Of a DNA stretch of 40,066 bases, positions 32,003 to 39,209 are shown piece by piece; the stretch's first letter is position 1, and every line of letters begins with the position of its first letter. A program made the position numbers and the translations under genes. Location of the stretch: positions 1-40,066 of IMG/VR virus record IMGVR_UViG_3300042691_026507, one strand, 5' to 3'. This DNA is from a virus. A model generated the notes under the pieces. It did not search any database. It was not told the origin of the DNA and saw nothing but the letters and a program-made list of their open reading frames with translations.

Positions 32003-32178
32003 CGGGCCACCTCGACGTACCACAGGCGCAGCGTCTCGTCAGAGACGCGGATGCCGGTGCGGGCGATGAGGTTGTCGGCGATCGACGCCCACGACGTGCC
32101 GCGCTCGCGTAGCGTGCGCACGTACTCGTCGAGCGTGCCGTTGAGGTGGAGGTCGAGGAGACGGCGGGTCGGTGTCAC
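31999..32178 (-). CDS. helix-turn-helix protein, candidate Cro or excisionase
   Basis: 59 residues from the GTG at 32,178, the first gene of the early minus-strand operon and divergent from the repressor. LHLNGTLDEYVRTLRERGTS followed by WASIADNLIARTGIRVSDET is an HTH fold known in actinophage regulators. A start further up (32,214) would cross the promoter and is unlikely. Its place opposite the repressor fits Cro-like control or excision. Confidence 0.7.
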   Translation of the reverse strand: MTPTRRLLDLHLNGTLDEYVRTLRERGTSWASIADNLIARTGIRVSDETLRLWYVEVAR

Positions 32179-32277
32179 GCCGAGAACCAAACCACTTGCC
32201 ACATTTTGTGTCAAGCACTTGGTCAGTTTTCCACAGGGGCCTTGCCAAATCTGTGGGCATCTGCCAATGTTGTTGGC
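32179..32277. promoter_or_regulatory. divergent control region with repressor-type operators
   Basis: On the minus strand TTGACA (32,209-32,214) is a good -35 box for the early operon, but no strong -10 is seen. It sits inside an imperfect inverted repeat CTTGCCAC...GTGTCAAG. Half-sites TGCCAA at 32,243 and 32,262, and TTGGCA at 32,273, repeat toward the repressor start; the last pair (TGCCAA-TGTTG-TTGGCA, 32,262-32,278) covers the first base of its ATG. Confidence 0.65.
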
Positions 32278-32640
32278 ATGGCTACGACATCGGAATTGCT
32301 CGAAATGGCACGGCAGTCAGCGGGCCCAAACGGGCGCCCGTTGTCCTACAACGATCTACGCGACGAAGTGCTCATCCGGCTGGGCAAAGCCCTCACGCCA
32401 ACAGCGGAAACGCTGCGTCGCATGCACACCGGCAGCGCCACCAACCTCGACCCCGTCGTGGTGGCTGCGATCGCCGATGTCTACGGGATGACGCTCGAAG
32501 AGCTGGCCCCCGACATGCTGGCGCACGCGCGCAGCATTGACGCATTGCTGCGGAAAGTCATCAAAAGTAGATGCTTCTTACCCATCGCGCGACGACCTCT
32601 TCCGGCCGGTAGCAATTCCGTGGCAGGACGGGCCGCGTGA
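32278..32640 (+). CDS. HTH (XRE-like) immunity repressor
   Basis: 120 residues, ATG at 32,278 within a palindrome. LSYNDLRDEVLIRLGKALTP, TAETLRRMHTGSATNL and VVAAIADVYGMTLEELAPD form an XRE-type helix-turn-helix (about 20-76). There is no peptidase-like C-terminal domain as in lambda CI. The last 30 residues (KSRCFLPIARRPLPAGSNSV, AGRAA) are unlike the rest and end in AA, resembling a degradation tag. Stop and integrase start overlap. See finding on integration-dependent immunity. Confidence 0.75.
   Translation: MATTSELLEMARQSAGPNGRPLSYNDLRDEVLIRLGKALTPTAETLRRMHTGSATNLDPVVVAAIADVYGMTLEELAPDMLAHARSIDALLRKVIKSRCFLPIARRPLPAGSNSVAGRAA
32545..32640. other. candidate attP region (repressor 3' end)
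   Basis: Inferred only. It is the part of the repressor gene with an atypical tail, next to the integrase start, and it is less GC-rich (around 32,555-32,590). In phages with integration-dependent immunity attP lies here. The core cannot be defined without the host genome. Confidence 0.3.
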
Positions 32641-33527
32641 TGTCATCACCTGCACCTTCGCACCTGCGGGCCGTTCGGCCCATCGTGGCCGCCCATACAC
32701 CCAATCCACCCTGTGGCATGGGGGCAATCGAGCACTACCAACAGCACATGACCCGGCGCGCGCTCGCGCTGGCGACGATCGACCGCCGGGTGCGGCTGCT
32801 GCGCACGGTCGAGGCCGAGCTCGGGCCGCTGGAGGCGCTCGAGCCCGAGCAGCTCGAGGACTGGCTCGACGCACGACGCGGCCGCGACGGCGGCCCCCTC
32901 GACGCGCGCACGCGCGTCACGATGGTGTCGCACCTCCACTGCTTCTACGCGTGGGCCATCGCGCACGACCGGGTGGCGACCGACCCGACCCGGCGCGTGG
33001 TGCGCCCGAAGTTGCGCCGCAAGCTGCCGCGACCGGTCGGCGAGGCCGACTACGAACGCGCGCTCGCATCGGCGGCCACGCCGATGTTACGGGCCTGGCT
33101 GGCCCTGGCCGGCAACGCCGGGCTCCGGTGCTGCGAGATCGCCGGCCTGCGTGCCGACGACATCAGTGACGACACGCTGCGCGTGGTCGGCAAGGGCGGC
33201 AAGGAACGGGTGATCCCACTGCACCCACGGGTGGCCGAGGTGCTCGCCGAACGGCCGCCCACCGGGCCGCTGTGGGTCGACCCGGCGACGGGCGCGCCGT
33301 ACAGCGCGCAACAGGTGTCCAAGCACCTCGGCGTCGCCCTGCGCGCCGCCGGAGTGCGCGCCACCGCCCACCAGCTCCGCCACCGGTTTGCGAGCGCGGT
33401 GTACGCGGCGACCGGCGACGTCCTCGTCGTGGCCGAGCTGTGCGGCCACGAGTCCATGGAGACCGCCAGGATCTACAGCGCCGTCTCCGGTCGCCGCATG
33501 CACGACGCGGTCAGCCGCATCGCCTGA
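32640..33527 (+). CDS. int: tyrosine integrase
   Basis: 295 residues from the ATG at 32,640 (TGATG with the repressor stop). Catalytic residues in order: R163 in GNAGLRCCEIAGL, K188 in GKGGKERVIPL, H244 and R247 in HQLRHRF, H270 in LCGHESM and nucleophile Y279 in ARIYSA. The N-terminal part carries a SAM-like core-binding domain (residues about 30-115, MTRRALALATIDRRVRLL). It inserts phage DNA at attP/attB. The N-terminal arm-binding part is short. It converges with a 53-residue gene on the minus strand, overlapping by 17 bases. Confidence 0.94.
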   Translation: MSSPAPSHLRAVRPIVAAHTPNPPCGMGAIEHYQQHMTRRALALATIDRRVRLLRTVEAELGPLEALEPEQLEDWLDARRGRDGGPLDARTRVTMVSHLHCFYAWAIAHDRVATDPTRRVVRPKLRRKLPRPVGEADYERALASAATPMLRAWLALAGNAGLRCCEIAGLRADDISDDTLRVVGKGGKERVIPLHPRVAEVLAERPPTGPLWVDPATGAPYSAQQVSKHLGVALRAAGVRATAHQLRHRFASAVYAATGDVLVVAELCGHESMETARIYSAVSGRRMHDAVSRIA

Positions 33528-33672
33528 TCGCCCGGCGCCGGTACTGCTCGGCGTTGTGCGCTCGCAGCGCCTCGCGGCACGCGTCGCACACTGGTTCGCC
33601 GCGGCGCTCGTGACGACGCGCCGCGGCGACCGTGCCGCACGGCTTCGTGGGCTGCGGCCCCGGTGGCGTCAT
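33511..33672 (-). CDS. small zinc-ribbon protein, paralogue B
   Basis: 53 residues, ATG at 33,672. KPCGTVAAARRHERRGEPVC, then CDACREALRAHNAEQYRRR, almost repeats paralogue A at 21,701-21,898. The 3' end overlaps the integrase gene by 17 bases on the opposite strand. Role unknown. Confidence 0.7.
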   Translation of the reverse strand: MTPPGPQPTKPCGTVAAARRHERRGEPVCDACREALRAHNAEQYRRRAIRRCG

Positions 33673-33980
33673 CGCGGCGTGATGCGGATGACGCCACCGC
33701 CGTCGTCCTCGGCGCCGCCGCCGAAGTCCAGGCCGGTGATCTCCGCTGCCTGACGCCGAGCTCGGGCCTCGGCCGCCTCGGACGCATCAGTACCCGGGTC
33801 GTACGCGCCCTTGGCGAGCAGCATGCCGTCGATGTCTTCCCAGGCTCGGACCCACTCGCCTTCCTCGGTCTTCCAGCCCTGGTTGATCAGAGCCTGCGTG
33901 CAGAGGTACCAGCCTGCGGGCTCGCCGCCGGCGAGGGCCTCGTCGAGGTGGGCGAGGATGTACCGCTTCTCGGCGCTCAT
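33669..33980 (-). CDS. hypothetical protein
   Basis: 103 residues, ATG at 33,980. SAEKRYILAHLDEALAGGEP, WYLCTQALINQGWKTEEGEW, VRAWEDIDGMLLAKGAYDPG. Compact helical domain, no named family. A 13-codon ORF (34,018-33,980) ending in ATGA leads into its start, possibly coupling translation. Confidence 0.62.
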   Translation of the reverse strand: MSAEKRYILAHLDEALAGGEPAGWYLCTQALINQGWKTEEGEWVRAWEDIDGMLLAKGAYDPGTDASEAAEARARRQAAEITGLDFGGGAEDDGGGVIRITPR

Positions 33981-34018
33981 CGCGCACCGGTGTTCTTCGT
34001 GGTGGTCATGTCCATCAT

Positions 34019-34270
34019 TCAACAACAGTTCAGCGGGTCCGTCAACAACAGTTCTGCGCCGGCGGGCCCGGACAGGCCGATCAGCTTCAGCACGGGCACG
34101 GGCGCCGTCGTCGTGGTCGTCGTCGTGGTCAGGTGCCGCCAGACGATGTCGTCGGCGTTCGACGTGACGTGCTCGTCGACCGGCAACAGCGCGGCACCGG
34201 CGACGACGATGCAGATGCCAGCGATCCCGGCCACGCACAGCGCCCGGAAGGCGCGCAGCAGCCCGGTCAT
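34019..34270 (-). CDS. small membrane or secreted protein
   Basis: 83 residues. A hydrophobic segment (LCVAGIAGICIVVAGAALLP) is followed by a Thr-rich stretch of eight threonines and a C-terminus ending in two cysteines. It may be anchored in the membrane with the rest outside. ATGA overlap with the upstream gene. Unknown. Confidence 0.6.
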   Translation of the reverse strand: MTGLLRAFRALCVAGIAGICIVVAGAALLPVDEHVTSNADDIVWRHLTTTTTTTTAPVPVLKLIGLSGPAGAELLLTDPLNCC

Positions 34271-34545
34271 GCCGCACCGTCGCGCAGGTCGATGATGACG
34301 TCGGAGCGGATCTCGGCGAGGAGCCGGTCGACGCCGGCTTGCACCCGGTCGGAGCCCCACTCGATCTTCTCGGGCCGCGTGCGTTCCATGAACAGCTCGC
34401 GGCCGAGCTGGTCGCAGCGGACCTCAGCGATGATCGCCCGCCGGCGGAGCCGGTCCACGTCGGCACGGTGCGCGCTGTGGCCGGCGAGCTGCCCGAGGGC
34501 GACGGCCAGGCCGTGGGTGGCGGTGAGGATCGCGAGCGACCACAT
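34267..34545 (-). CDS. membrane-anchored coiled-coil protein, possible lysis accessory
   Basis: 92 residues, ATG at 34,545 overlapping the secreted lysozyme-fold gene stop (TGATG). An N-terminal hydrophobic helix (WSLAILTATHGLAVALGQLA) and a charged helix (HRADVDRLRRRAIIAEVRCD) match the topology of Rz-type or holin-like proteins. Its partnership with the gene upstream suggests lysis or wall-related function; this is inference. Confidence 0.6.
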   Translation of the reverse strand: MWSLAILTATHGLAVALGQLAGHSAHRADVDRLRRRAIIAEVRCDQLGRELFMERTRPEKIEWGSDRVQAGVDRLLAEIRSDVIIDLRDGAA

Positions 34546-35372
34546 CACAGCACCCCGATCTCGGCGGCGGCGGCATGGAACCGGTTGAGGTTCCCGATGT
34601 GCCATCCGTTGAGATAGGCGGACCAGTCGTCGAACGGCGTCCACACCTTGCCCGTGACCTTGTTGATCTCGCCCTTGTCGCGCCGTTCCCTAGCCGACTC
34701 GTACAGCTCGACGGCAGCCGAGAAGTTTCCGGCGACGGTGCCCTGCACGCGGTCCTGGTCACGCACCGAGCCGGTGCCTCGATGCGACGAGCACGCACGG
34801 ATCTGGAACACACCGAACGAACCGACCCAGGTGCCTTTGCCGTTCGCGCACGGCGTAAGAAAGCGAGGCGCTGTGTCGCCGACGGCGGCCATGTTGCCGC
34901 CGGACTCGCCGGGGGTGATGGCGGCCATCGTGACGAGGTCGTCGCCGCGCATGCCGAGTTCGTAGAGCCATGCGACGATGGCTCGATCCGACATACGGGT
35001 GCCGTCGACCTCGCCCATCCACTTCGACACGTCGACCGGGCGGCTGACCGACACGGCCGGCGCGAGGGCGGTGCCCTGCGGGTCGCAGGTGACGGCGATC
35101 TCGTCGCCGGGCCGCACGACCGACAGGTTGGTGATCTGCGGGTTGAGCTCGGCGACCCGGTCGAGGGTGATGCCGTTCGCGGTGGCGATCGCCCACACGG
35201 TGTCGCCGGGCTGCACGACGATCGCGGTGCAGCTGTCGGGAGCTCGGCGGCCGGGGGCCTCGAGGTGGGCGTCGGCGACGCCGGGCGCCATGCACGCGGC
35301 GATGGCCGCGGCGGCGAGGCCGACGCGGGTGGAACGGGATGCACGCAGACGCGTACGGTTGATGATGGACAT
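34545..35372 (-). CDS. secreted LysM + lysozyme/transglycosylase-fold protein
   Basis: 275 residues from the ATG at 35,372 (AGAGGTAG upstream). A Sec-type signal peptide (RVGLAAAAIAACMAPGVADA, cleavage after residue 35) leads to a LysM domain at 49-96 (VVQPGDTVWAIATANGITLD, AELNPQITNLSVVRPGDEI). Then a lysozyme-like domain carries the candidate catalytic E157 in TPGESGGNMAAVGD and GSFGVFQIRA. It should cut peptidoglycan outside the membrane. It follows the tail operon terminator, so it has its own promoter; a second lysin or a prophage gene. Confidence 0.83.
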   Translation of the reverse strand: MSIINRTRLRASRSTRVGLAAAAIAACMAPGVADAHLEAPGRRAPDSCTAIVVQPGDTVWAIATANGITLDRVAELNPQITNLSVVRPGDEIAVTCDPQGTALAPAVSVSRPVDVSKWMGEVDGTRMSDRAIVAWLYELGMRGDDLVTMAAITPGESGGNMAAVGDTAPRFLTPCANGKGTWVGSFGVFQIRACSSHRGTGSVRDQDRVQGTVAGNFSAAVELYESARERRDKGEINKVTGKVWTPFDDWSAYLNGWHIGNLNRFHAAAAEIGVL

Positions 35373-35515
35373 CACAGCTACCTCTGTGGTGTTCGGCCCG
35401 GCCGGAGGCTGCAACCTTCGGTCGGGCACTCGGTTGTTGCGCCCTCTGTCGGCGGTGCCCGGCGCGTGCTGAAGCTCGGGCACCGCTGTGCACCCGAACC
35501 GCACCCGGAACGCGA
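35373..35515. other. upstream region of the LysM operon
   Basis: 143 bases between the terminator and the LysM gene. It must carry a promoter, but no clear -35/-10 pair is visible to me. Confidence 0.4.
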
Positions 35516-35560
35516 AGAAGCCCCCGCACCGAGGGGGGGGGACCCGGTGCGGGGGCTTCT
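35516..35560 (-). terminator. strong hairpin terminator of the tail operon
   Basis: Perfect 16-bp arms (AGAAGCCCCCGCACCG and its complement) with a 13-base G-rich loop, 28 bases after the stop of the last tail gene. The stem is symmetric and could end transcripts in both directions. Confidence 0.85.
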
Positions 35561-35587
35561 GGCTGACCGAAGGGGAAGACGGTCAGA

Positions 35588-35911
35588 TCATGGGCAGACG
35601 ATGCGGCCGACCGGCCAGACGCCGACCTCGGCGCCGACCGTGATGCGGGCCCACAGCCAGTACACGGTCCCGGCGGTGAGGCTGATCGTGGCGCCGGCGG
35701 CGGTTGAGCCCAACGTCGGCGTGAGCGCCATCGTCTCTTGCGTGGACGGATCCCAGGTGCCGGACCACGTGCCGTTCACCCACGACCCCGGGTCAACCTG
35801 GGAGGTCGACACCGAGAACTGTGGGGCCGTCGCGGTCGGGTCGGCCGACGTGGTGATCGGAACCCGGATCGACTCCTTCGACTCGGACTGCACGGTCTGC
35901 GTGCCGCTCAT
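35588..35911 (-). CDS. hypothetical virion-associated protein (last gene of tail operon)
   Basis: 107 residues, ATGA overlap. SADPTATAPQFSVSTSQVDP, TWSGTWDPSTQETMALTPTL and AGTVYWLWARITVGAEV fit a small beta-sandwich. Its tail-operon position suggests a structural accessory protein. No named family. Confidence 0.6.
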   Translation of the reverse strand: MSGTQTVQSESKESIRVPITTSADPTATAPQFSVSTSQVDPGSWVNGTWSGTWDPSTQETMALTPTLGSTAAGATISLTAGTVYWLWARITVGAEVGVWPVGRIVCP

Positions 35912-36825
35912 CGTCTGATCCTTCCATCGACGAGGGTGCGCTCGAGGCGCCCGTCGCCGAACCGTCTGCTGATCGTGTGATCGCCGAACCCTCGCGTGAT
36001 GCGACCGTCGCCGAAGTCGACGTTGCCGAACGTGGGCGTGACACCGGAGATATCGCCGGCGAGGATCGACACGGCGATCGCCGTGGTGGTCGACCCGATC
36101 GTGACCGGGTAGCGCCCGACGACCGACCCGGCGATGACGGTGGCGGTGACGCTCGTGGTCGAGCTCGCGATCGTCGCCGTGGTGACGGCGACGACAGAGC
36201 CTGCGACGACGGTCGCCGACGTTGTGACGACAGCAGAGCCGATCGTCGCTGGCGTCGCCGCCGTGACCGAGCCTGCGACGACGCTGGCGGCGACGCTCGT
36301 GGTCGAGCCCGAGATCGTCGCCGTGGTGACGCCGGTGACCGACCCGGCGACGACGGTGGCGGTCGCCGTGACGACCGCAGAGCCGATCGTCGACGTGCCC
36401 GACGTGCTCCCATCGACCGAACCGGCCACGACGGTGGCCGTGACGCTCGTGGTCGAGCTCGCAATCGTCGCCGCGGTGACCCCGACCACGGACCCCGCCA
36501 CGACGGTGGCCGTGACGCTCGTGGTCGAGCTCGCAATCGTCGCCGCGGTGACCCCGACCACGGACCCCGCGACGACGGTCGAAGTCGCCGTGACAGTGGC
36601 CGAGTCGATCGTCGACGTGCCCGACGTGGTGCCGTCGACCGTGCCCGCCACGACCGACGAGGTCGCAGTGACGACGGCCGAGCCGATCGTCGCCGAGCTC
36701 GAGCTGCCGGCACCTTCGGTGACGCGCGCCGAACCGTCCTCGAGGAGCCGGACGTTGCCGTCCTCAAGTAAGCGTCTATCGCCACTCGCAGGCGGCGAGC
36801 CGCCGAAGAGCAGCAGCAGGCTCAT
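35908..36825 (-). CDS. repeat-containing tail fibre-like protein
   Basis: 305 residues. MSLLLLFGGS at the start is a familiar phage structural-gene opening. Residues about 45-265 hold nine or so tandem units of about 24 residues (core ATIASSTTSVTATVVAGSVV, almost all Ala, Thr, Ser, Val, Gly), likely a beta-rich shaft. The C-terminus (GDGRITRGFGDHTISRRFGD) repeats FGDGR-like turns. A shaft or fibre role fits. The repeats invite copy-number variation. Confidence 0.75.
   Translation of the reverse strand: MSLLLLFGGSPPASGDRRLLEDGNVRLLEDGSARVTEGAGSSSSATIGSAVVTATSSVVAGTVDGTTSGTSTIDSATVTATSTVVAGSVVGVTAATIASSTTSVTATVVAGSVVGVTAATIASSTTSVTATVVAGSVDGSTSGTSTIGSAVVTATATVVAGSVTGVTTATISGSTTSVAASVVAGSVTAATPATIGSAVVTTSATVVAGSVVAVTTATIASSTTSVTATVIAGSVVGRYPVTIGSTTTAIAVSILAGDISGVTPTFGNVDFGDGRITRGFGDHTISRRFGDGRLERTLVDGRIRR
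36426..36569. repeat. perfect 72-bp tandem duplication within the repeat gene
   Basis: Bases 36,426-36,497 and 36,498-36,569 are two copies that agree base for base apart from the last position or so. 72 bp is exactly 24 codons, so the frame is kept. It indicates recent unequal recombination. Confidence 0.8.
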
Positions 36826-36828
36826 GGC

Positions 36829-36990
36829 TTACAGCGCTTCGAGGGTGGTGAGCGTGGCCTGGGTGTCGGCGGCTTCGGCGTCGATCTGTTCGACGCGCCC
36901 GGTGTCGCCGAGGCGTTCGGCGTCGGCGCGCAACGCGCTCAGGTAGGTCAACCGGGTGCGTGCCAAGGTGATGAGGTCTGCGATGTGCAT
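36829..36990 (-). CDS. small helical protein of the tail operon
   Basis: 53 residues, ATG at 36,990, stop TAA 3 bases before the next start. IADLITLARTRLTYLSALRA, then a charged helix (VEQIDAEAADTQATLTTLEA). The tight packing and protein-like helix indicate a real gene. Possibly a structural accessory or chaperone for the fibre gene after it. Confidence 0.65.
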   Translation of the reverse strand: MHIADLITLARTRLTYLSALRADAERLGDTGRVEQIDAEAADTQATLTTLEAL

Positions 36991-36991
36991 G

Positions 36992-38431
36992 TCAGATCAC
37001 CATCTGCCGGATGTGGGTGGTGGAGGTGTTCAGCAGCATGTGGATGAACGTGATGTCGACGGCGCCGTCGTGGTATGTGACGTCGAACGCCGTGTCGCCG
37101 AGCACGGCGGCGCCCTGCGTGTAGAAGAACTGGCCCCAGCCGTCCATGTTGGCCTCGGGGATGCTGTAGCGCACCCACCGGTTCGTGGCGTCTTTCTGCG
37201 CGTAGATGTAGTCGCTGTTGTAGACCCACTTGGTGCCGGTCGTGAACGTCTCCACCGCAGGGGCGTACGACACGGCGGACCACGTGTTGAGGGCGATGTC
37301 GTAGCGGTCGAGCAGCGCGCCGCCGGCGCCTCGGAACGAGTAGATGTAGCGGCCGTTCTGGATGTTCGACTCGTCGGTCCAGTCGGTCTTCGTGCACCCC
37401 CACACCCAGTGCCCGGACATGCCGATGCCGGGTGCTGCGCCGCGTGCGACGGTCGGGCTCAGCGTGGTCCAGGTGCCGCCCGAGATGCTGTAGCGGTACA
37501 GCGTGACGGCGTTCGAGCCCATGTAGTAGATGAAGTCGTCGCAGCCTTCGATGCTGTACGTGCTCGTGTTGTCGGGCGTGGTCGTCCAGGTCGGCACCGT
37601 GAGCGTCGTCGACGTGTTCGACGAGATCGTCCGCACCTGCCCGGCGCCAGTGCCGCCCGTGATCCTCACTTGGTAGTTCGTCCACTGGTTCGTGGTCCAC
37701 GTCTTGGCCGAGTTGACCAGGGTCGTGCCCGTCGCCGAGGTCGCCGTGCCGGTCGCGAACGACACGAAGTCGTCGTCGGAGAACGACGGCGTGTGCACGA
37801 GCCGGCTGTCGGTGCCGATCACCGCGGCCGGGGCGACACCATCGGTCGCGCCCGTCTCAGCCGAGGTCCAAGTGTTCAAGGCGAAGCAGTAGAACTTGAA
37901 CAGGTTGGCGGTCGTGGTGCCGCTCGCGGTGACGGCGTTCAACACGTACCAGCGGGGGGTGAGGAGCCGGTAGGTGGTCGACGTCGTCGGGGTCGACGAG
38001 AACGCCGAGGTGACCGTGATGACGCTGTTCGTGCCGATGGTGTTCGACGCAATCGTGCGAACGTCACCTGCCCCCGGCCCACCGGTCAAGTGGATCTTGT
38101 ATCCCCGGAGGTCGCGTGCCAGCGTCAGGTTGGTCGTCAGCGTCGTCGTAGTGCCTGCGGTCGCCGTGCCCGAGGGGCCGATCGCTGTGGCGGTCCCGCA
38201 CGCACCGGCGGCGAACGTACCCGCCAGCGCCGGTGAAGCGAGCGCCGTCCACCCGTCCTCTTCCGGCAGATACATCCACGCCGCCGTCGCGCTTTCGACG
38301 TACAGCTGCTGCTGGCGGTAGTGGCGCGAGGACACGACGAAGCGGGCCGCGGCGGTCGCCGTCGGCGCCGGCGCTGCCACCTCCCAACGCTTCAGATCGA
38401 GGATCTTGCGGTTCCCGTTCGTGGTCGTCAT
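36992..38431 (-). CDS. large tail/appendage protein with propeller-like repeats
   Basis: 479 residues, ATG with GAGAGGAC upstream. Two long segments repeat a motif (IHLTGGPGAGDVRTIASNT and VRITGGTGAGQVRTISSNT). Further kelch-like blades (WYVLNAVTAS, RYSISGGTWTTLSP, IYSFRGAGGALLDRYDIALN, DGWGQFFYTQGAAVLG) suggest a beta-propeller. Such proteins form adhesion or appendage structures at the tail tip. A receptor-binding role is plausible. Confidence 0.72.
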   Translation of the reverse strand: MTTTNGNRKILDLKRWEVAAPAPTATAAARFVVSSRHYRQQQLYVESATAAWMYLPEEDGWTALASPALAGTFAAGACGTATAIGPSGTATAGTTTTLTTNLTLARDLRGYKIHLTGGPGAGDVRTIASNTIGTNSVITVTSAFSSTPTTSTTYRLLTPRWYVLNAVTASGTTTANLFKFYCFALNTWTSAETGATDGVAPAAVIGTDSRLVHTPSFSDDDFVSFATGTATSATGTTLVNSAKTWTTNQWTNYQVRITGGTGAGQVRTISSNTSTTLTVPTWTTTPDNTSTYSIEGCDDFIYYMGSNAVTLYRYSISGGTWTTLSPTVARGAAPGIGMSGHWVWGCTKTDWTDESNIQNGRYIYSFRGAGGALLDRYDIALNTWSAVSYAPAVETFTTGTKWVYNSDYIYAQKDATNRWVRYSIPEANMDGWGQFFYTQGAAVLGDTAFDVTYHDGAVDITFIHMLLNTSTTHIRQMVI

Positions 38432-38440
38432 CGGGTCCTC

Positions 38441-38887
38441 TCAGGAGACGGAGATGTTGCGGCGGGCCGACGACGCAGCGATCGCCATCAACGCCGGGAT
38501 CTGATCGACAGCGGGCAGGCCGCCCATCTGGGTTTGGTTCGTCACGGTCGACACGGTGGTGACGGTGCCCGACGCGATCGTGGCCGTGGTGTTCAAGTTG
38601 GCGGCGGTCGCCTGCGCTACTTCGACGCGGAGACGGCCGGTGGCCGGGTCCATCGTCGACAGGCCGACGCCGGAGCGCAGCAACGCTTGCACGGCCATGC
38701 GCAGCGCCTCGATCGCTTCGACGAGCTCGCCGTACGCAGCGACGGGGAGCGGGTTCGACGCAGACACGTCGACCGCGGTCCCGTCCGTTCCCCACGCGGG
38801 CTTGACGCGCTGGTAGTTGACGCCGCCGATTTCGTCGGTCGCGATGACCGTGCCCGAACCGGCGGTGATTGCGACGTTGTCAGCCAC
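38441..38887 (-). CDS. minor structural (tail) protein
   Basis: 148 residues, GTG start with GGAGG; 8-base overlap with the preceding gene. ATDEIGGVNYQRVKPAWGTD, then VDVSASNPLPV, matches an opening common in siphovirus tail accessory genes. The middle is helical (ELVEAIEALRMAVQALLRSG), the end is Thr-rich. Probably a fibre-associated connector. Confidence 0.7.
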   Translation of the reverse strand: MADNVAITAGSGTVIATDEIGGVNYQRVKPAWGTDGTAVDVSASNPLPVAAYGELVEAIEALRMAVQALLRSGVGLSTMDPATGRLRVEVAQATAANLNTTATIASGTVTTVSTVTNQTQMGGLPAVDQIPALMAIAASSARRNISVS

Positions 38888-39209
38888 GCTTGTTCCTCCC
38901 TGCGCCTGCGGACCACGCTTGCGCTTCCGCCACCAAGTCCTCCGGCTTGCGGCCGACCGCGTTCGCTGCGTCGGTGATGTCGAGCACGCCGGCGACGACG
39001 AGCAGGGTCGCGAGCGCGCCCGCCGGGTCGAGCGACTGCGGTTGCGGTTCCGGTTCGGGGATCTCGTGCAGCCCGAGCGTGTCGACGCCGAGCGCAGCGA
39101 GGGACGCCGGGACGCCGTGAACGATCTCTGTAGCGCCCGCCGCCGTCGCGGCGGCGATCGTGGCAGCGTCGGCCGGGTAGGGCCGGTCGGTGATCCAGAC
39201 GCGTCTCAT
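38880..39209 (-). CDS. hypothetical protein of the tail operon
   Basis: 109 residues, ATG overlapping the fibre stop (ATGA). RVWITDRPYPADAATIAAAT and a helical end (AGALATLLVVAGVLDITDAA, KPEDLVAEAQAWSAGAGRN). An acidic proline/glutamate linker (EIPEPEPQPQ) joins two halves. No named family; a fibre assembly helper is possible. Confidence 0.6.
   Translation of the reverse strand: MRRVWITDRPYPADAATIAAATAAGATEIVHGVPASLAALGVDTLGLHEIPEPEPQPQSLDPAGALATLLVVAGVLDITDAANAVGRKPEDLVAEAQAWSAGAGRNKRG

Noticed and set aside
32137-32214. Upstream start (TTG at 32,214) for the HTH protein
   Set aside because: It would begin at the TTGACA of the early promoter; the GTG at 32,178 preserves the HTH fold.
32550-32600. 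tRNA-like fragment (CATCTACTTTTGATG on the minus strand) that could be an attP core in tRNA-Lys or tRNA-Gln
   Set aside because: No proper anticodon stem, U33 or T-arm pairing can be formed; a match to a host tRNA cannot be judged without the host genome.
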